Below, in pieces: positions 46,362 to 57,412 of a stretch of DNA of 64,000 bases (its first letter is position 1; each line of letters opens with the position of its first letter). The notes beneath the pieces were generated by a model. That model saw only the letters and a program-made list of their open reading frames with translations, did not search any database and was not told where the DNA came from. Source of the DNA: Hoyosella subflava DQS3-9A1 (GTDB lineage: Bacteria; Actinomycetota; Actinomycetes; Mycobacteriales; Mycobacteriaceae). Made by a program: the position numbers and the translations under genes. Where the stretch lies: NCBI RefSeq assembly GCF_000214175.1, contig NC_015564.1, positions 1,860,001 through 1,924,000 of the forward strand, written 5' to 3'.

Positions 46362-47501
46362 ATGACCGCACTTTTTACCAATTCAATGACGGCTGTGGTG
46401 GCTGCCGCCCAGCGTGTGCTGACGAAGCGCTACGGCGTGAACGTCCATCTGGCCGATCCAGAGGATCTGGGGGGAAGCGGTCAAGCAGCTGTGCTTCGCG
46501 TTCGCGTTGCTGAATCTCCGATCCGCCTTCCCCGCACTCTCATCATCAAACAGATGTGGGACTCCCGTGCGAGCGGTGTTGAAGGCTTTATCCGGGAGGC
46601 CGCGTCCTACCAGTTCGCCAACTCGCTCGCACGCGATCAGCGTCCAGGGCCGGAACTTCTCGGACACGACCTGGACCAGCGCTTGCTCATTCTGTCGGAC
46701 CTCGGAGACGCCCGAACGCTCGGTGTCCTGCTGACCGGTGAGAATCCCGCATCGGCCACCCACCTCCTCATGGCCCTCGCCCAAGCGCTTGGGCGAATGC
46801 ATGCCGCGACAGCCGGCCGTGCCGATGATTTCGCGGCGCTACTGCGCCGGGCCCGCGGCACACTGTCCCCGCAGGCGACTGCCGACGATGTAGAGGCGGT
46901 GCTGCCCTCAGTCCCGACGCTGCTTTCTGACGTACTCGGAGTGAGCACGCCCGTAGAGGTGGTCAGTGCTGTGGAGTCCGCCTCGCAACTCCTCTCGAAT
47001 GGGTCGTTCCGCGCGTTCACCCCTGCAGATCTGTGCCCGGACAATATCGTCGTGAGCACCGACGGAGTGAAGTTCCTCGACTACGAGTGGGGCGGGTTCC
47101 GGGACGCCACACTTGACCTCGGTTGCATGCTCGTCTCATTCCCGCAGTGCCTGTGCGACCTTGGTCTCACCGTTGAGCAGTCCGACGCGATGGTCGAAGC
47201 GTGGCGAGCGGAGATCGCAGGGCTGTGGCCGCAACTGCTCGACGACGATGTCCTTTACCCGCGGTTGCTCGACGCCCGAATGTTATGGGTGTGGCTGTCA
47301 ACCGCATGGCACCTTCCGGAGGACTACGCGCGCCGCGCCATGGAGCGCGATCACGTCCTAGCAGTGCCGCCTGCGCAGGCGCTGGCGAGCCGATGGGCCG
47401 GTTTGGCGCTGGCCGCGGACCAGATTGGCGCCGACGCGATAGCTGATCACGCAGATCAGGTGATGGACGCACTCAATCGCCGGACTGGCTTCACCGGCTA
47501 G
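46362..47501 (+). CDS. APH/choline-kinase-like phosphotransferase
   Basis: 379 residues. The kinase-like fold is indicated by the catalytic loop PADLCPDNIVV (Asp223, Asn228) and the metal-binding FLDYEWGGF (Asp240), the latter typical of choline/aminoglycoside-type kinases. The usual HGD is replaced by PAD, which is uncommon but Asp is kept. Substrate is unknown: a small molecule with hydroxyl or amine. It follows the transglutaminase gene by 53 bases and may belong to the same functional group. It converges with the next gene with one base between stops. Confidence 0.8.
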   Translation: MTALFTNSMTAVVAAAQRVLTKRYGVNVHLADPEDLGGSGQAAVLRVRVAESPIRLPRTLIIKQMWDSRASGVEGFIREAASYQFANSLARDQRPGPELLGHDLDQRLLILSDLGDARTLGVLLTGENPASATHLLMALAQALGRMHAATAGRADDFAALLRRARGTLSPQATADDVEAVLPSVPTLLSDVLGVSTPVEVVSAVESASQLLSNGSFRAFTPADLCPDNIVVSTDGVKFLDYEWGGFRDATLDLGCMLVSFPQCLCDLGLTVEQSDAMVEAWRAEIAGLWPQLLDDDVLYPRLLDARMLWVWLSTAWHLPEDYARRAMERDHVLAVPPAQALASRWAGLALAADQIGADAIADHADQVMDALNRRTGFTG

Positions 47502-47502
47502 C

Positions 47503-48765
47503 TCAGCCGGAGAAGCCGGGAAGTACGGCTCCGTCGAAACCGCCCGGTGGCGCGCTGATACTCAAGAGCGACGCCACCGTTGGCGCCACGTCCATCGTGG
47601 TCACCGCCGATGTGAACGTTTGTCCGCGCGGGACTGACGGATGGCCGCCGCTCACAATGAGTGGAATCGGCAGGGTCACGTCGTGGCCATGGTTGCCAGG
47701 TATCGGGTTTGACAGCACAGTGGGATCGGTGAAGCGCCACCCTGGGTGACAGAACGCCACGAGGTCGCCTGCCCGCTCGCCGAGCCCGAATTGTGCGGTT
47801 TCGTGAGTTGAGGCCACCCCGGCATGTCCCTCTGCGATGCGGCGCATACGCTGCACCGCTTCGTCACGGCTCTGGGCCGCACCGGTCCAGTACCAGAGCG
47901 ACGCGCCGCCGTTGTCGGCGATCATGACGTTATCCCGGAGGAGCGGGTCGAGCGCGAACGGGATCTGCAAGCTGATCAGCGATAGTGGCGCTGACCAGTC
48001 CATCGAGTGGTCGGCCACGACGATGATGACGCTTCGGTTCCAGCTTCCAGAGTCCCGCATGTAGGAAACGAAGCGACCAAGTTGTTCGTCGGTGTTGCGC
48101 ACAGCAGCCGTGCGCGCATACCGGAAGCCGGTGCCAGTGACATCGATATGGCCGACGCGGTCGACGTCGCCGAGGTTGGAGAACGTGAGTCGGGGGTGGT
48201 GCTCGGCGAGAGTCCGCAGGAGCGCGTCCATCGTCGACTGATCAGGCGCGTGATCAGTGAGCGGAATCAGCGGAGACGGGTTCCAGTGCACAGATGCGCG
48301 GCCCTGGAAAAGCCCGTGCAGGTACTCCTTGGAGAGGACACTTGCTGTCGTGAGGCCCCGCTGGGTCCGGGCGAGATCCAGCATCGTCGGCACGGTGAGG
48401 TCATCTGGCCGCTCGAGATAGCGGAACTGTCCCTCAGTGCGGTCGAAGATCTTGTTCGCGGGTACGCCATTGCGGTGTGGGAGGACCCCAGTCATCATCG
48501 CCGCGTGGTTTGGCAACGTTTCCGCGACCTGTATAGCGTTCGCGGTGACGTAGCGGCTGCCCTCGCGGGCGAGCGCCGAGAGCACCGGCATGAGCGCCCC
48601 GTTGACCTCGTCGACGCGGAGTCCGTCGACAACCACCACGTGGACGTCAATTGCGCCACCTGGTGGTGGCGCAGCATTCGCTCGTGTCGCGACGAGGCCC
48701 GCGGCAGCAGCACCGGTTCCCGCGATAAGAGTGCGACGCGTGATTCGTGGGTTCTGGGACGGCAT
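47503..48765 (-). CDS. Tat-exported type I phosphodiesterase/alkaline phosphatase-like protein
   Basis: 420 residues from the ATG at MPSQNPRITRRTLIAGTG, which carries a twin-arginine signal ending near ANA. The mature part belongs to the alkaline phosphatase superfamily, phosphodiesterase/nucleotide pyrophosphatase branch: metal-binding VVVDGLRVDEVN, nucleophile region AETLPNHAAMMTG, DVDRVGHID and ADHSMDW, then GNHGHD. It should hydrolyse phosphate mono- or diesters outside the cell. It starts 7 bases after the PhoD gene on the same strand and is surely co-transcribed. A longer in-frame start would run into the PhoD gene. Confidence 0.88.
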   Translation of the reverse strand: MPSQNPRITRRTLIAGTGAAAAGLVATRANAAPPPGGAIDVHVVVVDGLRVDEVNGALMPVLSALAREGSRYVTANAIQVAETLPNHAAMMTGVLPHRNGVPANKIFDRTEGQFRYLERPDDLTVPTMLDLARTQRGLTTASVLSKEYLHGLFQGRASVHWNPSPLIPLTDHAPDQSTMDALLRTLAEHHPRLTFSNLGDVDRVGHIDVTGTGFRYARTAAVRNTDEQLGRFVSYMRDSGSWNRSVIIVVADHSMDWSAPLSLISLQIPFALDPLLRDNVMIADNGGASLWYWTGAAQSRDEAVQRMRRIAEGHAGVASTHETAQFGLGERAGDLVAFCHPGWRFTDPTVLSNPIPGNHGHDVTLPIPLIVSGGHPSVPRGQTFTSAVTTMDVAPTVASLLSISAPPGGFDGAVLPGFSG

Positions 48766-48772
48766 CGTGGTA

Positions 48773-50443
48773 TCAGGACCTTCCTGGGCGGTGCGTGGCG
48801 GGATCGAGGACACGGGCGGGCTCGATCGTGGGACTGCCGTCGCGCGTTCGATATGACAGGGCGTGCCGGGCAGCAGTGGCGGGGTTCGCAAGGTTCCCCA
48901 CAAAGAACCAGTCCATCTGCACGTGGCCAGGAGTCACCTCACAAACGCCGTAGCCGTGAGAATCCAGTTCGACGTAACGGACGTGAGGGTTCACCTGGCG
49001 GATTGCTTCTTCAGCCGCGGGACTGACAGAGCGCTCGGGCACGCCGAGGATGTCGTCGATGTTCTTCGATGTCACCGAGGGAACGACGAATTCAACGGCT
49101 GCCGTCCCGGCGGCGGGGTAGTTCGCCGGGTTTATCGGCAGTTCACTGGCCCACGTCGAGTGAATGTCCCCGGTCAGGAACACGACGTTGGACGTCCCGG
49201 TCGTTGTGATGGCGTCAATGATCCGTCGCCGGTCAGCCGTATAACCGTCCCACTGATCCGTGTTGATCGGGATACCGCCGCGTGGCAGACCGAGCATCGT
49301 GGTGAGGGCCTCCGTTGTCGCCGGTTCGAGCGGCGGGACCACCAGCGGAGCAATCATTACTGGATTGCCGATCAGCCGCCACCGCGCCGCGGCGGTTGTC
49401 AGTCCTGTGACCAGCCATGACATTTGATCGGAACCGGTGATCGTACGCTCGGTCGCGTCCACCGCAGGCCAGCCTGTACCGGCGGCGGCCGGCTCATCGC
49501 GATAGCTTCTGAGGTCGATCATCGACAATTCGCACAAGTCACCGAACTGAAGGCGGCGATACAGCCGGTCTCCGGTTCCTCCAGGCCGCACCGGCATCCA
49601 TTCCAGATAGGCCTGCAGTGCGCTGCGGTATCGCGTTTCCCACGGCCCCTGCGAAGCGGCGTCATGGTTCTCAGCGCCGCCGCGCCATGCGTCATTTGCC
49701 GATTCGTGGTCGTCCCAGATGGGAATCCACGGCACTGACGCGTGGAGACGCTGCAGGTCCGGATCGCCCTTGTACTGTCCGTGACGGATCCGGTAGTCGG
49801 CGAGCGAGACGATGTCATGGGCAGGTTGATGGAACCTGACCGACCCGGCCTTACCGCCGTATTCGCCAGCGCCATACTCGTACAGATAATCTCCGAGGTG
49901 GATGACCGCATCGAGGTCGCCGCGGTCCGCGAGATGCCGGTACGCAGCGAAATACCCGGCCTCCCAATTCGAGCAGGAAACCACACCAAACCTCAGCCGT
50001 GAAACGCCGGCCGAAGGCGCAGGCGCAGTACGTGTGGTGCCCACCGGCGAGGTCACTTGGGCGGCGGCACCGAGCCCAGTAAAGCGGTAGAAGTAGACGG
50101 TGTCAGGTTCGAGTCCGCTTGCATCGATCTTGACGGTATGGTCTCGCTCCGGGCCGGTTGTCGCTGTGCCCTGCGCGGCCAGTGACGCGAAAGCGGCATC
50201 CCGCGACACCTCCCAACGCACGCTCACCGCGGGACCCAGACCGGAACCGGGCAGCGCTTCTGAGGAGGGTGTGATCCGGGTCCAGAGGACGACACGATCG
50301 GGCAGTGGATCACCCGAAGCGACGCCATGGTTGAACGCAGGGCCCGCTTGTGCGAACGCTACTGAATGTGATGCTGCGGCGACCGCTCCCGCACCCGAAA
50401 ACGCTGCAGCTGAGCGCAGCAACGCTCGCCGTGAGATCACCAT
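48773..50443 (-). CDS. phoD: Tat-exported alkaline phosphatase D
   Basis: 556 residues with a twin-arginine signal ([20 protein letters not shown], cleaved near AFAQA). Family segments: [21 protein letters not shown], the N-terminal beta domain, then the metal site [44 protein letters not shown] and [10 protein letters not shown]. PhoD enzymes use Ca/Fe and release phosphate from mono- and diesters, often under phosphate control. No clear Pho box is seen. A similar Tat phosphatase, Rv2577, lies in the same neighbourhood of M. tuberculosis. Confidence 0.93.
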   Translation of the reverse strand: MVISRRALLRSAAAFSGAGAVAAASHSVAFAQAGPAFNHGVASGDPLPDRVVLWTRITPSSEALPGSGLGPAVSVRWEVSRDAAFASLAAQGTATTGPERDHTVKIDASGLEPDTVYFYRFTGLGAAAQVTSPVGTTRTAPAPSAGVSRLRFGVVSCSNWEAGYFAAYRHLADRGDLDAVIHLGDYLYEYGAGEYGGKAGSVRFHQPAHDIVSLADYRIRHGQYKGDPDLQRLHASVPWIPIWDDHESANDAWRGGAENHDAASQGPWETRYRSALQAYLEWMPVRPGGTGDRLYRRLQFGDLCELSMIDLRSYRDEPAAAGTGWPAVDATERTITGSDQMSWLVTGLTTAAARWRLIGNPVMIAPLVVPPLEPATTEALTTMLGLPRGGIPINTDQWDGYTADRRRIIDAITTTGTSNVVFLTGDIHSTWASELPINPANYPAAGTAAVEFVVPSVTSKNIDDILGVPERSVSPAAEEAIRQVNPHVRYVELDSHGYGVCEVTPGHVQMDWFFVGNLANPATAARHALSYRTRDGSPTIEPARVLDPATHRPGRS

Positions 50444-50553
50444 TGGCTAATCACACACTATGTGGCAATTCGTGCGCGTGGAAGCGGGCGAATTCACGGA
50501 GAGTTCAGCCCGAGCGCGGCACAGCACCAACTCGGGGATTGCAGAACTTCCGG

Positions 50554-50566
50554 TATCCTCGCACAG
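50554..50566 (+). promoter_or_regulatory. Leaderless-type -10 element before rarA
   Basis: TATCCT followed by seven bases and the GTG start of rarA, with no ribosome-binding site in between. Same hexamer as before pdxT. Confidence 0.5.
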
Positions 50567-51952
50567 GTGAGCGAAGAGCTTGACGACGTCCTCTTCAGTA
50601 CTGCCTCTGTACCGGGGCGAACTGAGCAGCGCGGGCCGGCCGGAACATCGCGTGGTGCGCTGCGGCCGCTGGCGGTTCGCATGCGGCCGGAATCGCTGGA
50701 TGAGGTCGTAGGGCAGGAACATCTACTTGCTCATGCGTCGCCCTTGCGCCGCCTCATCGAAGGTTCTGGTGCCGCATCGGTGATCCTCTACGGCCCTCCG
50801 GGCACCGGGAAAACGACGATGGCATCGCTGATTTCCCAGGCCACGGGCCGCCGGTTTGAGGCGCTCTCCGCGTTGTCGGCGGGCGTCAAAGACGTCCGCG
50901 CCGTGATCGATCTCGCGCGCCGCCGCCTCGTCAACGGGGAGCAAACGGTGCTTTTCATCGACGAGGTCCACCGCTTTTCCCGAACTCAGCAGGATGCCCT
51001 TCTCTCCGCCGTCGAAGACAGAACGGTGTTGCTCGTTGCTGCCACGACCGAAAACCCTTCCTTCTCTGTGGTCGCACCATTGCTGTCGCGGTCGCTCATC
51101 TTGCAGTTAAAGCCACTCGACGCGCCCGCGATTGGAACCTTGATCGACCGAGCGGTTTCAGACTCACGCGGGCTCGCTGGGCAAGTACGTCTGACGGCCG
51201 AAGCCCGGGACCATCTGATCGCGTTGTCCGCCGGTGACGCGCGGCGTGGTCTGACGGCGCTGGAGGCGGCGGCAGAATCGGCAGTGGCGCGCAACCCAGA
51301 CACGGCGTCTGCGCCGGTGGCTGTCGGCCTGGAAACAGTTGAAGCTTCCGTAGACAGGGCGGCTGTGCGCTATGACCGAGATGGCGACCAGCATTATGAC
51401 GTTATCAGTGCCTTCATCAAATCAATCCGTGGTTCCGACGTCGATGCTGCGCTGCACTATCTCGCGAGGATGATCACCGCGGGAGAGGATCCGCGGTTCA
51501 TCGCGCGCAGGCTTGTAGTGCATGCCAGTGAGGACATCGGCATGGCTGATCCGTCCGCGCTGCAGACGGCGGCGGCTGCTGCGCAAGCGGTACAGCTGAT
51601 CGGAATGCCGGAGGCCGGCCTGACGCTGGCGCACGCGACGATTCATTTGGCGACGGCCCCGAAATCCAACGGTGTGGTGGCGGCGCTGAACGCGGCAATG
51701 AAGGACGTCGCCGCGGGCAAAGCGGGGCCCGTGCCTGCTCACCTCCGTGACGGTCACTATTCGGGAGCATCGTCGCTGGGCAGCGCCGTCGGTTACCGCT
51801 ACCCGCACGACGTCGTGGAAGGGGTGCTTCCGCAGCAGTATCCGCCGGATGAACTGGTTGGGGTGGACTACTATCGGCCGGCCGGGCGCGGCACCGAGCG
51901 GGACTTGGTCGTCCGGGTCTCGAAGCTCCGCAAGATCATCCGGGGGAAGTAG
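50567..51952 (+). CDS. rarA: Replication-associated recombination ATPase RarA (MgsA)
   Basis: 461 residues from GTG; a longer in-frame start adds 35 residues of poor quality through the promoter. AAA+ protein: Walker [10 protein letters not shown], Walker [18 protein letters not shown], sensor 1 ATTENPSF, then the C-terminal tetramerisation domain with [18 protein letters not shown] and [13 protein letters not shown]. It acts at stalled replication forks, related to clamp-loader subunits. Same position before alaS as Rv2559c. Confidence 0.95.
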   Translation: MSEELDDVLFSTASVPGRTEQRGPAGTSRGALRPLAVRMRPESLDEVVGQEHLLAHASPLRRLIEGSGAASVILYGPPGTGKTTMASLISQATGRRFEALSALSAGVKDVRAVIDLARRRLVNGEQTVLFIDEVHRFSRTQQDALLSAVEDRTVLLVAATTENPSFSVVAPLLSRSLILQLKPLDAPAIGTLIDRAVSDSRGLAGQVRLTAEARDHLIALSAGDARRGLTALEAAAESAVARNPDTASAPVAVGLETVEASVDRAAVRYDRDGDQHYDVISAFIKSIRGSDVDAALHYLARMITAGEDPRFIARRLVVHASEDIGMADPSALQTAAAAAQAVQLIGMPEAGLTLAHATIHLATAPKSNGVVAALNAAMKDVAAGKAGPVPAHLRDGHYSGASSLGSAVGYRYPHDVVEGVLPQQYPPDELVGVDYYRPAGRGTERDLVVRVSKLRKIIRGK

Positions 51953-52067
51953 ACGGCCCTTCGCATCGCGATGCGGCTGAATGTCCGCCTCGCGGTACCC
52001 TGAACGGTGCGATTTGAACCGCACACCCGACTAGTACTTCGGTCACGTATTCAAGTGAGGACGAGCA

Positions 52068-54743
52068 GTGCAGACCCACGAGATCCGCAGACGCTTTCTT
52101 GACCACTTCGTCAAGGCTGGCCACGTTGAGGTTCCCAGCGCGTCCCTGATTCTCGACGACCCGAACTTGCTGTTCGTCAACGCTGGGATGGTTCAGTTCA
52201 AGCCCTACTTCCTGGGCCAGCAGACACCTCCGTACCCGACCGCGACCAGTGTGCAGAAATGTGTTCGGACGGGCGACATCGAAGAAGTGGGCAAAACCAC
52301 CCGCCACAACACGTTCTTCCAGATGGCCGGCAACTTCTCGTTCGGCGACTACTTCAAAGAAGGCGCCATCACCCACGCCTGGACGCTGATCACCGCGTCA
52401 CAGGACGAGGGTGGCTACGGTTTCGATCCCGCGCGTATCTGGGTCACGGTCTATCAGGACGATCCTGAGGCAGCGGAAATCTGGCAGCGAGTCGCGGGCA
52501 TCCCCGCGGAGCGGATCCAGTACCGCGACGGCAAGGACAACTACTGGGATATGGGGGTTCCTGGTCCCGGTGGTCCGTGCTCGGAAATCTACTTCGATCG
52601 CGGCCCCGAATATGGCAGAGAAGGCGGTCCTGTGGTCGACGAGGATCGCTACCTCGAGATCTGGAATCTCGTGTTCATGCAGGATGAGCGTGGGGAGCTC
52701 AGTCCGAAAGCCGGCCACCCACCGGTCGGTGAGCTACCCAAGAAGAATATCGATACCGGCATGGGTGTCGAGCGCGTAGCGCTGTTGCTCCAGGGCGTGG
52801 ACAACGTCTATGAGACTGATCTCGTACGACCTGTCATCACGAAGGCCGAAGAACTCACGGGGCGCCGCTACCACTCAAGTGACGATCACCACGAAGATGA
52901 TGTCCGTTTCCGTGTGATCGCCGACCATGCCCGGACGTCCGCGATGCTGATTGCCGACGGTGTCAATCCCGGCAATGACGGGCGCGGCTACGTCCTGCGG
53001 CGCCTTTTGCGCCGGATCGTGCGGGCCGCCCGCCTCCTCGGCGCATCAAAGCCGGTTATGCCGGAGTTTATGAAGGTGGTCAGCGAGACCATGGCGGAGT
53101 CGTACCCCGAACTTTCCACGGACTTCAGCCGAATCGAGCGGGTCGCCTCGGGTGAGGAGGCGGCGTTCCTGCGCACGCTGGACACGGGCTCCCGGCTTTT
53201 CGAGTCGGCAGTCGCGGATGTGAAATCACACGGCCACACCGTTCTCGGCGGGACCGAAGCGTTCACTCTGCATGACACTTACGGCTTCCCGATTGACCTG
53301 ACCCTGGAGATGGCGAGCGAGGCAGGCCTCAGCGTCGACGAAGCGGGTTTCCGGACTTTGATGGCCGAGCAGCGTGACCGGGCCAAGGCGGACGCTGCTT
53401 CGCGTAAGCAGGCACACGCGGATGAGGCTGTTTATCGTGAACTGCTTGACCGAGGCTCTACGGAGTTCACGGGATACACCGAACTCAATTCTGAAGCCAA
53501 GGTGATTGGACTGATCGCCGGTGGGTCTCGCGTTTCGAGTGCTCAAGCCGGTGACGAAATCGAGGTGATCCTCGATCGGAGTCCGCTCTACGCTGAGTCC
53601 GGAGGGCAGCTCGCTGACATCGGGAGGATCACCGCGTCGGGTGTCCGTCTGAAGGTGAAGGACGTCCAGAAGATCGGCAAGAAGCTCTGGGTCCACAAGG
53701 TGACTGTCGAAGAAGGGGAGATCACCGAGGGGGCGGACGTTCTCGCCCAGGTGGATCCCGAATGGCGCAAGGGCGCAACCCAGGGACATTCCGGCACACA
53801 CTTGGTGCACGCCGCGCTCCGCCAGATTCTGGGGCCCAACGCCGTTCAGGCGGGATCGCTGAACAAGCCGGGTTACCTCCGCTTCGACTTCTCCTGGCAG
53901 GGCGGGTTATCGGAGGCAGCGAGACACGAGATCGAGGAAGTCACCAACGAGGCCGTGCTCGCTGACTATCCGGTCAATACTTTCGTGACCGATCTCGCCA
54001 AGGCCCGGGCAATGGGCGCGCTCGCCTTGTTCGGCGAGAACTACGGCGATCGTGTCCGTGTCGTCGAGATGGGTGGACCATTCTCGATGGAGTTGTGCGC
54101 GGGAACTCACGTCGCGAGCTCGTCTCACGTGGGGCCTGTGACACTTCTCGGCGAATCCTCGGTGGGTTCTGGCGTGCGCCGTGTCGAAGCGTATGTGGGG
54201 CTTGATTCCTACAGATATCTCGCTCGTGAGCGGGCGCTGCTCGCCGGTGTCGCTACCGCGCTGCGGGTGACCCCGGAGGACGTTCCCGCCCGGGTCGAAG
54301 CGCTCGTGGAGCGCCTCAAGGCCGCCGAGAAGGAGCTCGAGAAGCACCGAGCGGCAGCGATTCTCGCATCTGCGGGTTCCCTCACGTCCGCAGCGGAACG
54401 AGTCGGGAATATCCTTCTCGTCGCACAGGCCGCCCCCGACGGGGTGAGCGCGGGAGACCTGCGGACGCTGGCCGCCGATGTGCGCGGACGGTTCGGCAGC
54501 GAACCGGCAGTGGTTGCGCTCTTCAGCACCACTGCTGAGAAGGTCCCGTTTGTGGTGGCGACAACCCAAGCGGCGCGCGATTTCGGCATCAAAGCGGGAG
54601 ATCTGGTTCGCGAGTTCTCTCCGCATATCAATGGGCGTGGTGGCGGTAAGCCAGACATGGCGCAGGGATCGGGATCACAGCCAGGCGGGGTCACGCAAGC
54701 CATCGATGCCATTCGGGCCGCGCTCGCGACCCGGGCAAGCTAG
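52068..54743 (+). CDS. alaS: Alanyl-tRNA synthetase
   Basis: 891 residues from GTG with GAGGACGAG upstream. Class II core ([20 protein letters not shown], motif 2 region [29 protein letters not shown]), tRNA-recognition helices, the editing domain with zinc ligands in [12 protein letters not shown] and CAGTHVA, and the C-Ala/DHHA1 domain ending in [12 protein letters not shown]. All parts for charging and proofreading are present. Its TAG stop shares one base with the GTG of the next gene. Confidence 0.97.
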   Translation: MQTHEIRRRFLDHFVKAGHVEVPSASLILDDPNLLFVNAGMVQFKPYFLGQQTPPYPTATSVQKCVRTGDIEEVGKTTRHNTFFQMAGNFSFGDYFKEGAITHAWTLITASQDEGGYGFDPARIWVTVYQDDPEAAEIWQRVAGIPAERIQYRDGKDNYWDMGVPGPGGPCSEIYFDRGPEYGREGGPVVDEDRYLEIWNLVFMQDERGELSPKAGHPPVGELPKKNIDTGMGVERVALLLQGVDNVYETDLVRPVITKAEELTGRRYHSSDDHHEDDVRFRVIADHARTSAMLIADGVNPGNDGRGYVLRRLLRRIVRAARLLGASKPVMPEFMKVVSETMAESYPELSTDFSRIERVASGEEAAFLRTLDTGSRLFESAVADVKSHGHTVLGGTEAFTLHDTYGFPIDLTLEMASEAGLSVDEAGFRTLMAEQRDRAKADAASRKQAHADEAVYRELLDRGSTEFTGYTELNSEAKVIGLIAGGSRVSSAQAGDEIEVILDRSPLYAESGGQLADIGRITASGVRLKVKDVQKIGKKLWVHKVTVEEGEITEGADVLAQVDPEWRKGATQGHSGTHLVHAALRQILGPNAVQAGSLNKPGYLRFDFSWQGGLSEAARHEIEEVTNEAVLADYPVNTFVTDLAKARAMGALALFGENYGDRVRVVEMGGPFSMELCAGTHVASSSHVGPVTLLGESSVGSGVRRVEAYVGLDSYRYLARERALLAGVATALRVTPEDVPARVEALVERLKAAEKELEKHRAAAILASAGSLTSAAERVGNILLVAQAAPDGVSAGDLRTLAADVRGRFGSEPAVVALFSTTAEKVPFVVATTQAARDFGIKAGDLVREFSPHINGRGGGKPDMAQGSGSQPGGVTQAIDAIRAALATRAS

Positions 54744-55255
54744 TGGCAGGCCCGCAAGGTGTCACCCCCGACCGGCCGGGGCCCGATGATCCAGGTCGAG
54801 GGCGGCGAATCGGTATTGATGTGGGGTCTGTGCGGATCGGCGTCGCCGTCAGCGACCCTGACGGGATTCTGGCGTCGCCTGTTGAGACAGTGACACGCAA
54901 CACACGGGTGGTGTCCGATTCCCGGGAACTCGACCAGATAGCTGCCATTATCGAGGAGTACAGCGCCGTGGAAGTTGTCGTGGGACTGCCGCGCACGTTA
55001 CGTGGCGAACAGGGCCACGCGGCCGATGCGGCGCTGACGTTCGCGGAGCAGCTCAGGGGCCGGATTCAGCCGATCCCCATCAGGCTCTCCGACGAGCGTA
55101 TGACCACTGTGACTGCTCAGCGGGACTTGCGTGCTGCCGGAAGGAAAGCGAAACAGCAGCGCGCAATCATCGACCAGGCCGCAGCGGTCGCAATACTGCA
55201 GGGATGGCTCGACGAACGCGCGCGCTATCGACCCACAACGGAGGATCGTGAGTGA
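54743..55255 (+). CDS. ruvX: Holliday junction resolvase-like YqgF/RuvX
   Basis: 170 residues with the RNase H-like core: [16 protein letters not shown] at the start, [14 protein letters not shown] in the middle and [18 protein letters not shown], then [16 protein letters not shown] at the end. Members mature the 5' end of pre-16S rRNA and have been suggested to resolve junctions. One-base overlap with alaS and four-base overlap with mltG show translational coupling. Confidence 0.92.
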   Translation: MAGPQGVTPDRPGPDDPGRGRRIGIDVGSVRIGVAVSDPDGILASPVETVTRNTRVVSDSRELDQIAAIIEEYSAVEVVVGLPRTLRGEQGHAADAALTFAEQLRGRIQPIPIRLSDERMTTVTAQRDLRAAGRKAKQQRAIIDQAAAVAILQGWLDERARYRPTTEDRE

Positions 55256-56586
55256 ACGAATATCGAGAGCATGATCCAGTGGGATCGCATCCTGGTCCCG
55301 CAGGGCATGAGCCCGACGATTGGGACACGAATTACGATTCCGAGTTCGACGACACCAGCCGGGCCGAGCCAGCCTGGGTCGGAGCGGGGGAGGGCGGCAC
55401 GCCCCTGCATGTTCGCCGGCAGCGCGAAGCAGCGAGGAAGCGGAGAAGACGGCGCAGCATCGCCGTTTTCCTACTCATCGCTGTGTTGGTTCTTGGTGGA
55501 GCGGTGTACCTCGTCCAGTCCTTCCTGGACGGGCGGCGGCCCGCACCGATACCGGACTACACAGGGACCGGCGAGAGCGACATCGTAGTTCGCGTCCAGC
55601 AAGGGGACGCTGGATCTGACATCGCAGCCACCTTGCTCGAGAATGATGTGATCCAAAGCACCACTGCTTTCATGACCGCAGCGCATGGCCGTGACGATCT
55701 CGGCACTATCCAGCCCGGGTATTACAAGGTCCGCACTCAGATTCCGGCCGCGATGGCCGTTGACATGCTGACGAGCCCAGAGACCCGGGTCGGATCCTTC
55801 ATCATTCCGGAGGGCCGCAAGCTGCACACCTCCGTTTCGGTGGGCGGCGACCACACGACTGATGGCATCTACGCCCTCGTAGCCCGTGCGAGCTGTGTGG
55901 AACTCAACGGTGACGAGACGTGCCTGACCGAAGAGGCACTGCGAGCTGCGGCCGCGACCGCTGACCTGGCGCAGCTGGGCGTACCCGAATGGGCACGCGA
56001 GGAAGTCAGCCAGGCTGAGGACCCCGAACGGCGGATCGAGGGGCTGATTCGTGCCGGGCAATGGGATGTCGATCCAGATGCGACACCAGTGGAGATCCTC
56101 TCGGAGCTGATCTCGCGCAGCGCGCAAGCCTACGAGCGGACCGGCATTATCGAAGCGAGCGGGGCCGTGGGTGTCACTCCCTACGAAATGCTCACCATCG
56201 CCTCTTTGCTTGAGCACGAAGCGCTGCCCGGCGACTTCAGCAAAGTCGCACGAGTCATTCTGAACCGACTCGATGCTGGTATGCAGCTCGAGTTCGATTC
56301 GACCGTCAACTACGCCCTCGATTCAATCGAGATCGCGACCACGGATGACGCTCGCGCTGCGCGCACTCCATGGAACACCTATGCGATGACAGGACTGCCG
56401 CAAACACCGATCTCGTCACCGAGCATTGAGGCGCTCCAAGCAGTTGAAAACCCGGAAGACGGGGATTGGCGATTTTTCGTGACGATCGATTTCGAGGGAA
56501 CGACTGTCTTCACGGAGACCTTCGACGAGCACTTGGAGAACGTACAGGTTGCGATCCGGAACGGGGTCCTCGCAAGTGGCCGATGA
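55252..56586 (+). CDS. mltG: Endolytic transglycosylase MltG
   Basis: 444 residues from GTG. An 80-residue charged cytoplasmic start is followed by one span (about 72-92, [20 protein letters not shown]) and the external YceG domain: [15 protein letters not shown], catalytic Glu321 in [29 protein letters not shown], and [21 protein letters not shown]. It cleaves nascent glycan strands and sets their length. The aroE start lies 11 bases inside its end. Confidence 0.94.
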   Translation: MNEYREHDPVGSHPGPAGHEPDDWDTNYDSEFDDTSRAEPAWVGAGEGGTPLHVRRQREAARKRRRRRSIAVFLLIAVLVLGGAVYLVQSFLDGRRPAPIPDYTGTGESDIVVRVQQGDAGSDIAATLLENDVIQSTTAFMTAAHGRDDLGTIQPGYYKVRTQIPAAMAVDMLTSPETRVGSFIIPEGRKLHTSVSVGGDHTTDGIYALVARASCVELNGDETCLTEEALRAAAATADLAQLGVPEWAREEVSQAEDPERRIEGLIRAGQWDVDPDATPVEILSELISRSAQAYERTGIIEASGAVGVTPYEMLTIASLLEHEALPGDFSKVARVILNRLDAGMQLEFDSTVNYALDSIEIATTDDARAARTPWNTYAMTGLPQTPISSPSIEALQAVENPEDGDWRFFVTIDFEGTTVFTETFDEHLENVQVAIRNGVLASGR

Positions 56587-57406
56587 GGTGCGGCGCCGGA
56601 GGGCTGGAGTTCTTGGCAGCCCGATTGCGCACTCGCGGTCCCCGCAGCTGCACTTGGCGGCGTATCGCGCGCTCGGACTGAGGGACTGGACCTACGAGCG
56701 CATCGAATGCCGCGCCGGTGAACTCGCCGGCATTGTCTCCGGTCTCGGAGCCGAATGGGTGGGCGTTTCCGTCACCATGCCTGGAAAGCTTGAGGCGCTC
56801 GAGTTCGCGACTGAGCGCACTGAACGTGCGGTTGTGGTCGGGTCTGCCAACACGCTGGTTCGCACCGCCTCTGGGTGGCGGGCGGACTGTACGGACGTCG
56901 ACGGCGTCACTGGCGCGCTGGCAGAGCTGGGTGTAACCGATGTCTCGTCAAAGCCAGCAATTGTTATTGGCGCGGGCGGTACTGCGCGACCTGCGCTAGT
57001 CGCGCTCGCGGAACTCGGCGCCAGCGAAGCTGTCGTTGTAGCTCGGGATGAACAACGCGCAGAGGGTGCCGTCGAGTGCGGCCTCCGTGCAGGGCTCAGT
57101 GTGACGTACGCGCCATTCTCGGACCTGGCGCGCCTTTGTCCTGACGCTTCGGCCGTGATCAGCACGATTCCAGCGGACGCGATGTCCGGGCATCTAGAGG
57201 CAGCGGCGACGGCCCCACACGTGCTCGATGTGATTTACCACCCGTGGCCCACGCCCTTGGCGGCCGCTGTACGGGAACGGGGCGGTCGCGTGACCGGTGG
57301 TTTGTCGATGCTGCTGAACCAAGCGTATGGCCAGGTCGAGCAGTTTACGGGAAGGCCTGCGCCGCGTGCTGAGATGGCACAGGCGCTAGGTCTCTCCGCG
57401 CTCTGA
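56576..57406 (+). CDS. aroE: Shikimate dehydrogenase
   Basis: 276 residues from a GTG inside the end of mltG. Shikimate-binding part: GSPIAHSRSPQLHLAAY, catalytic Lys71 in TMPGKLEAL, Asn92 in GSANTLV and Asp107 in DCTDVDG. The NADP-binding fold starts at GAGGTARPALVAL, and GGLSMLLNQAYGQVEQFTG closes the protein. It reduces 3-dehydroshikimate to shikimate in aromatic amino acid synthesis. Confidence 0.95.
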   Translation: MADEVRRRRAGVLGSPIAHSRSPQLHLAAYRALGLRDWTYERIECRAGELAGIVSGLGAEWVGVSVTMPGKLEALEFATERTERAVVVGSANTLVRTASGWRADCTDVDGVTGALAELGVTDVSSKPAIVIGAGGTARPALVALAELGASEAVVVARDEQRAEGAVECGLRAGLSVTYAPFSDLARLCPDASAVISTIPADAMSGHLEAAATAPHVLDVIYHPWPTPLAAAVRERGGRVTGGLSMLLNQAYGQVEQFTGRPAPRAEMAQALGLSAL

Positions 57407-57412
57407 CACGCG

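Noticed and set aside
48007-49026. 339-codon plus-strand frame over the phosphodiesterase and PhoD genes
   Set aside because: Opposite two recognised Tat-exported enzymes; no family resemblance.
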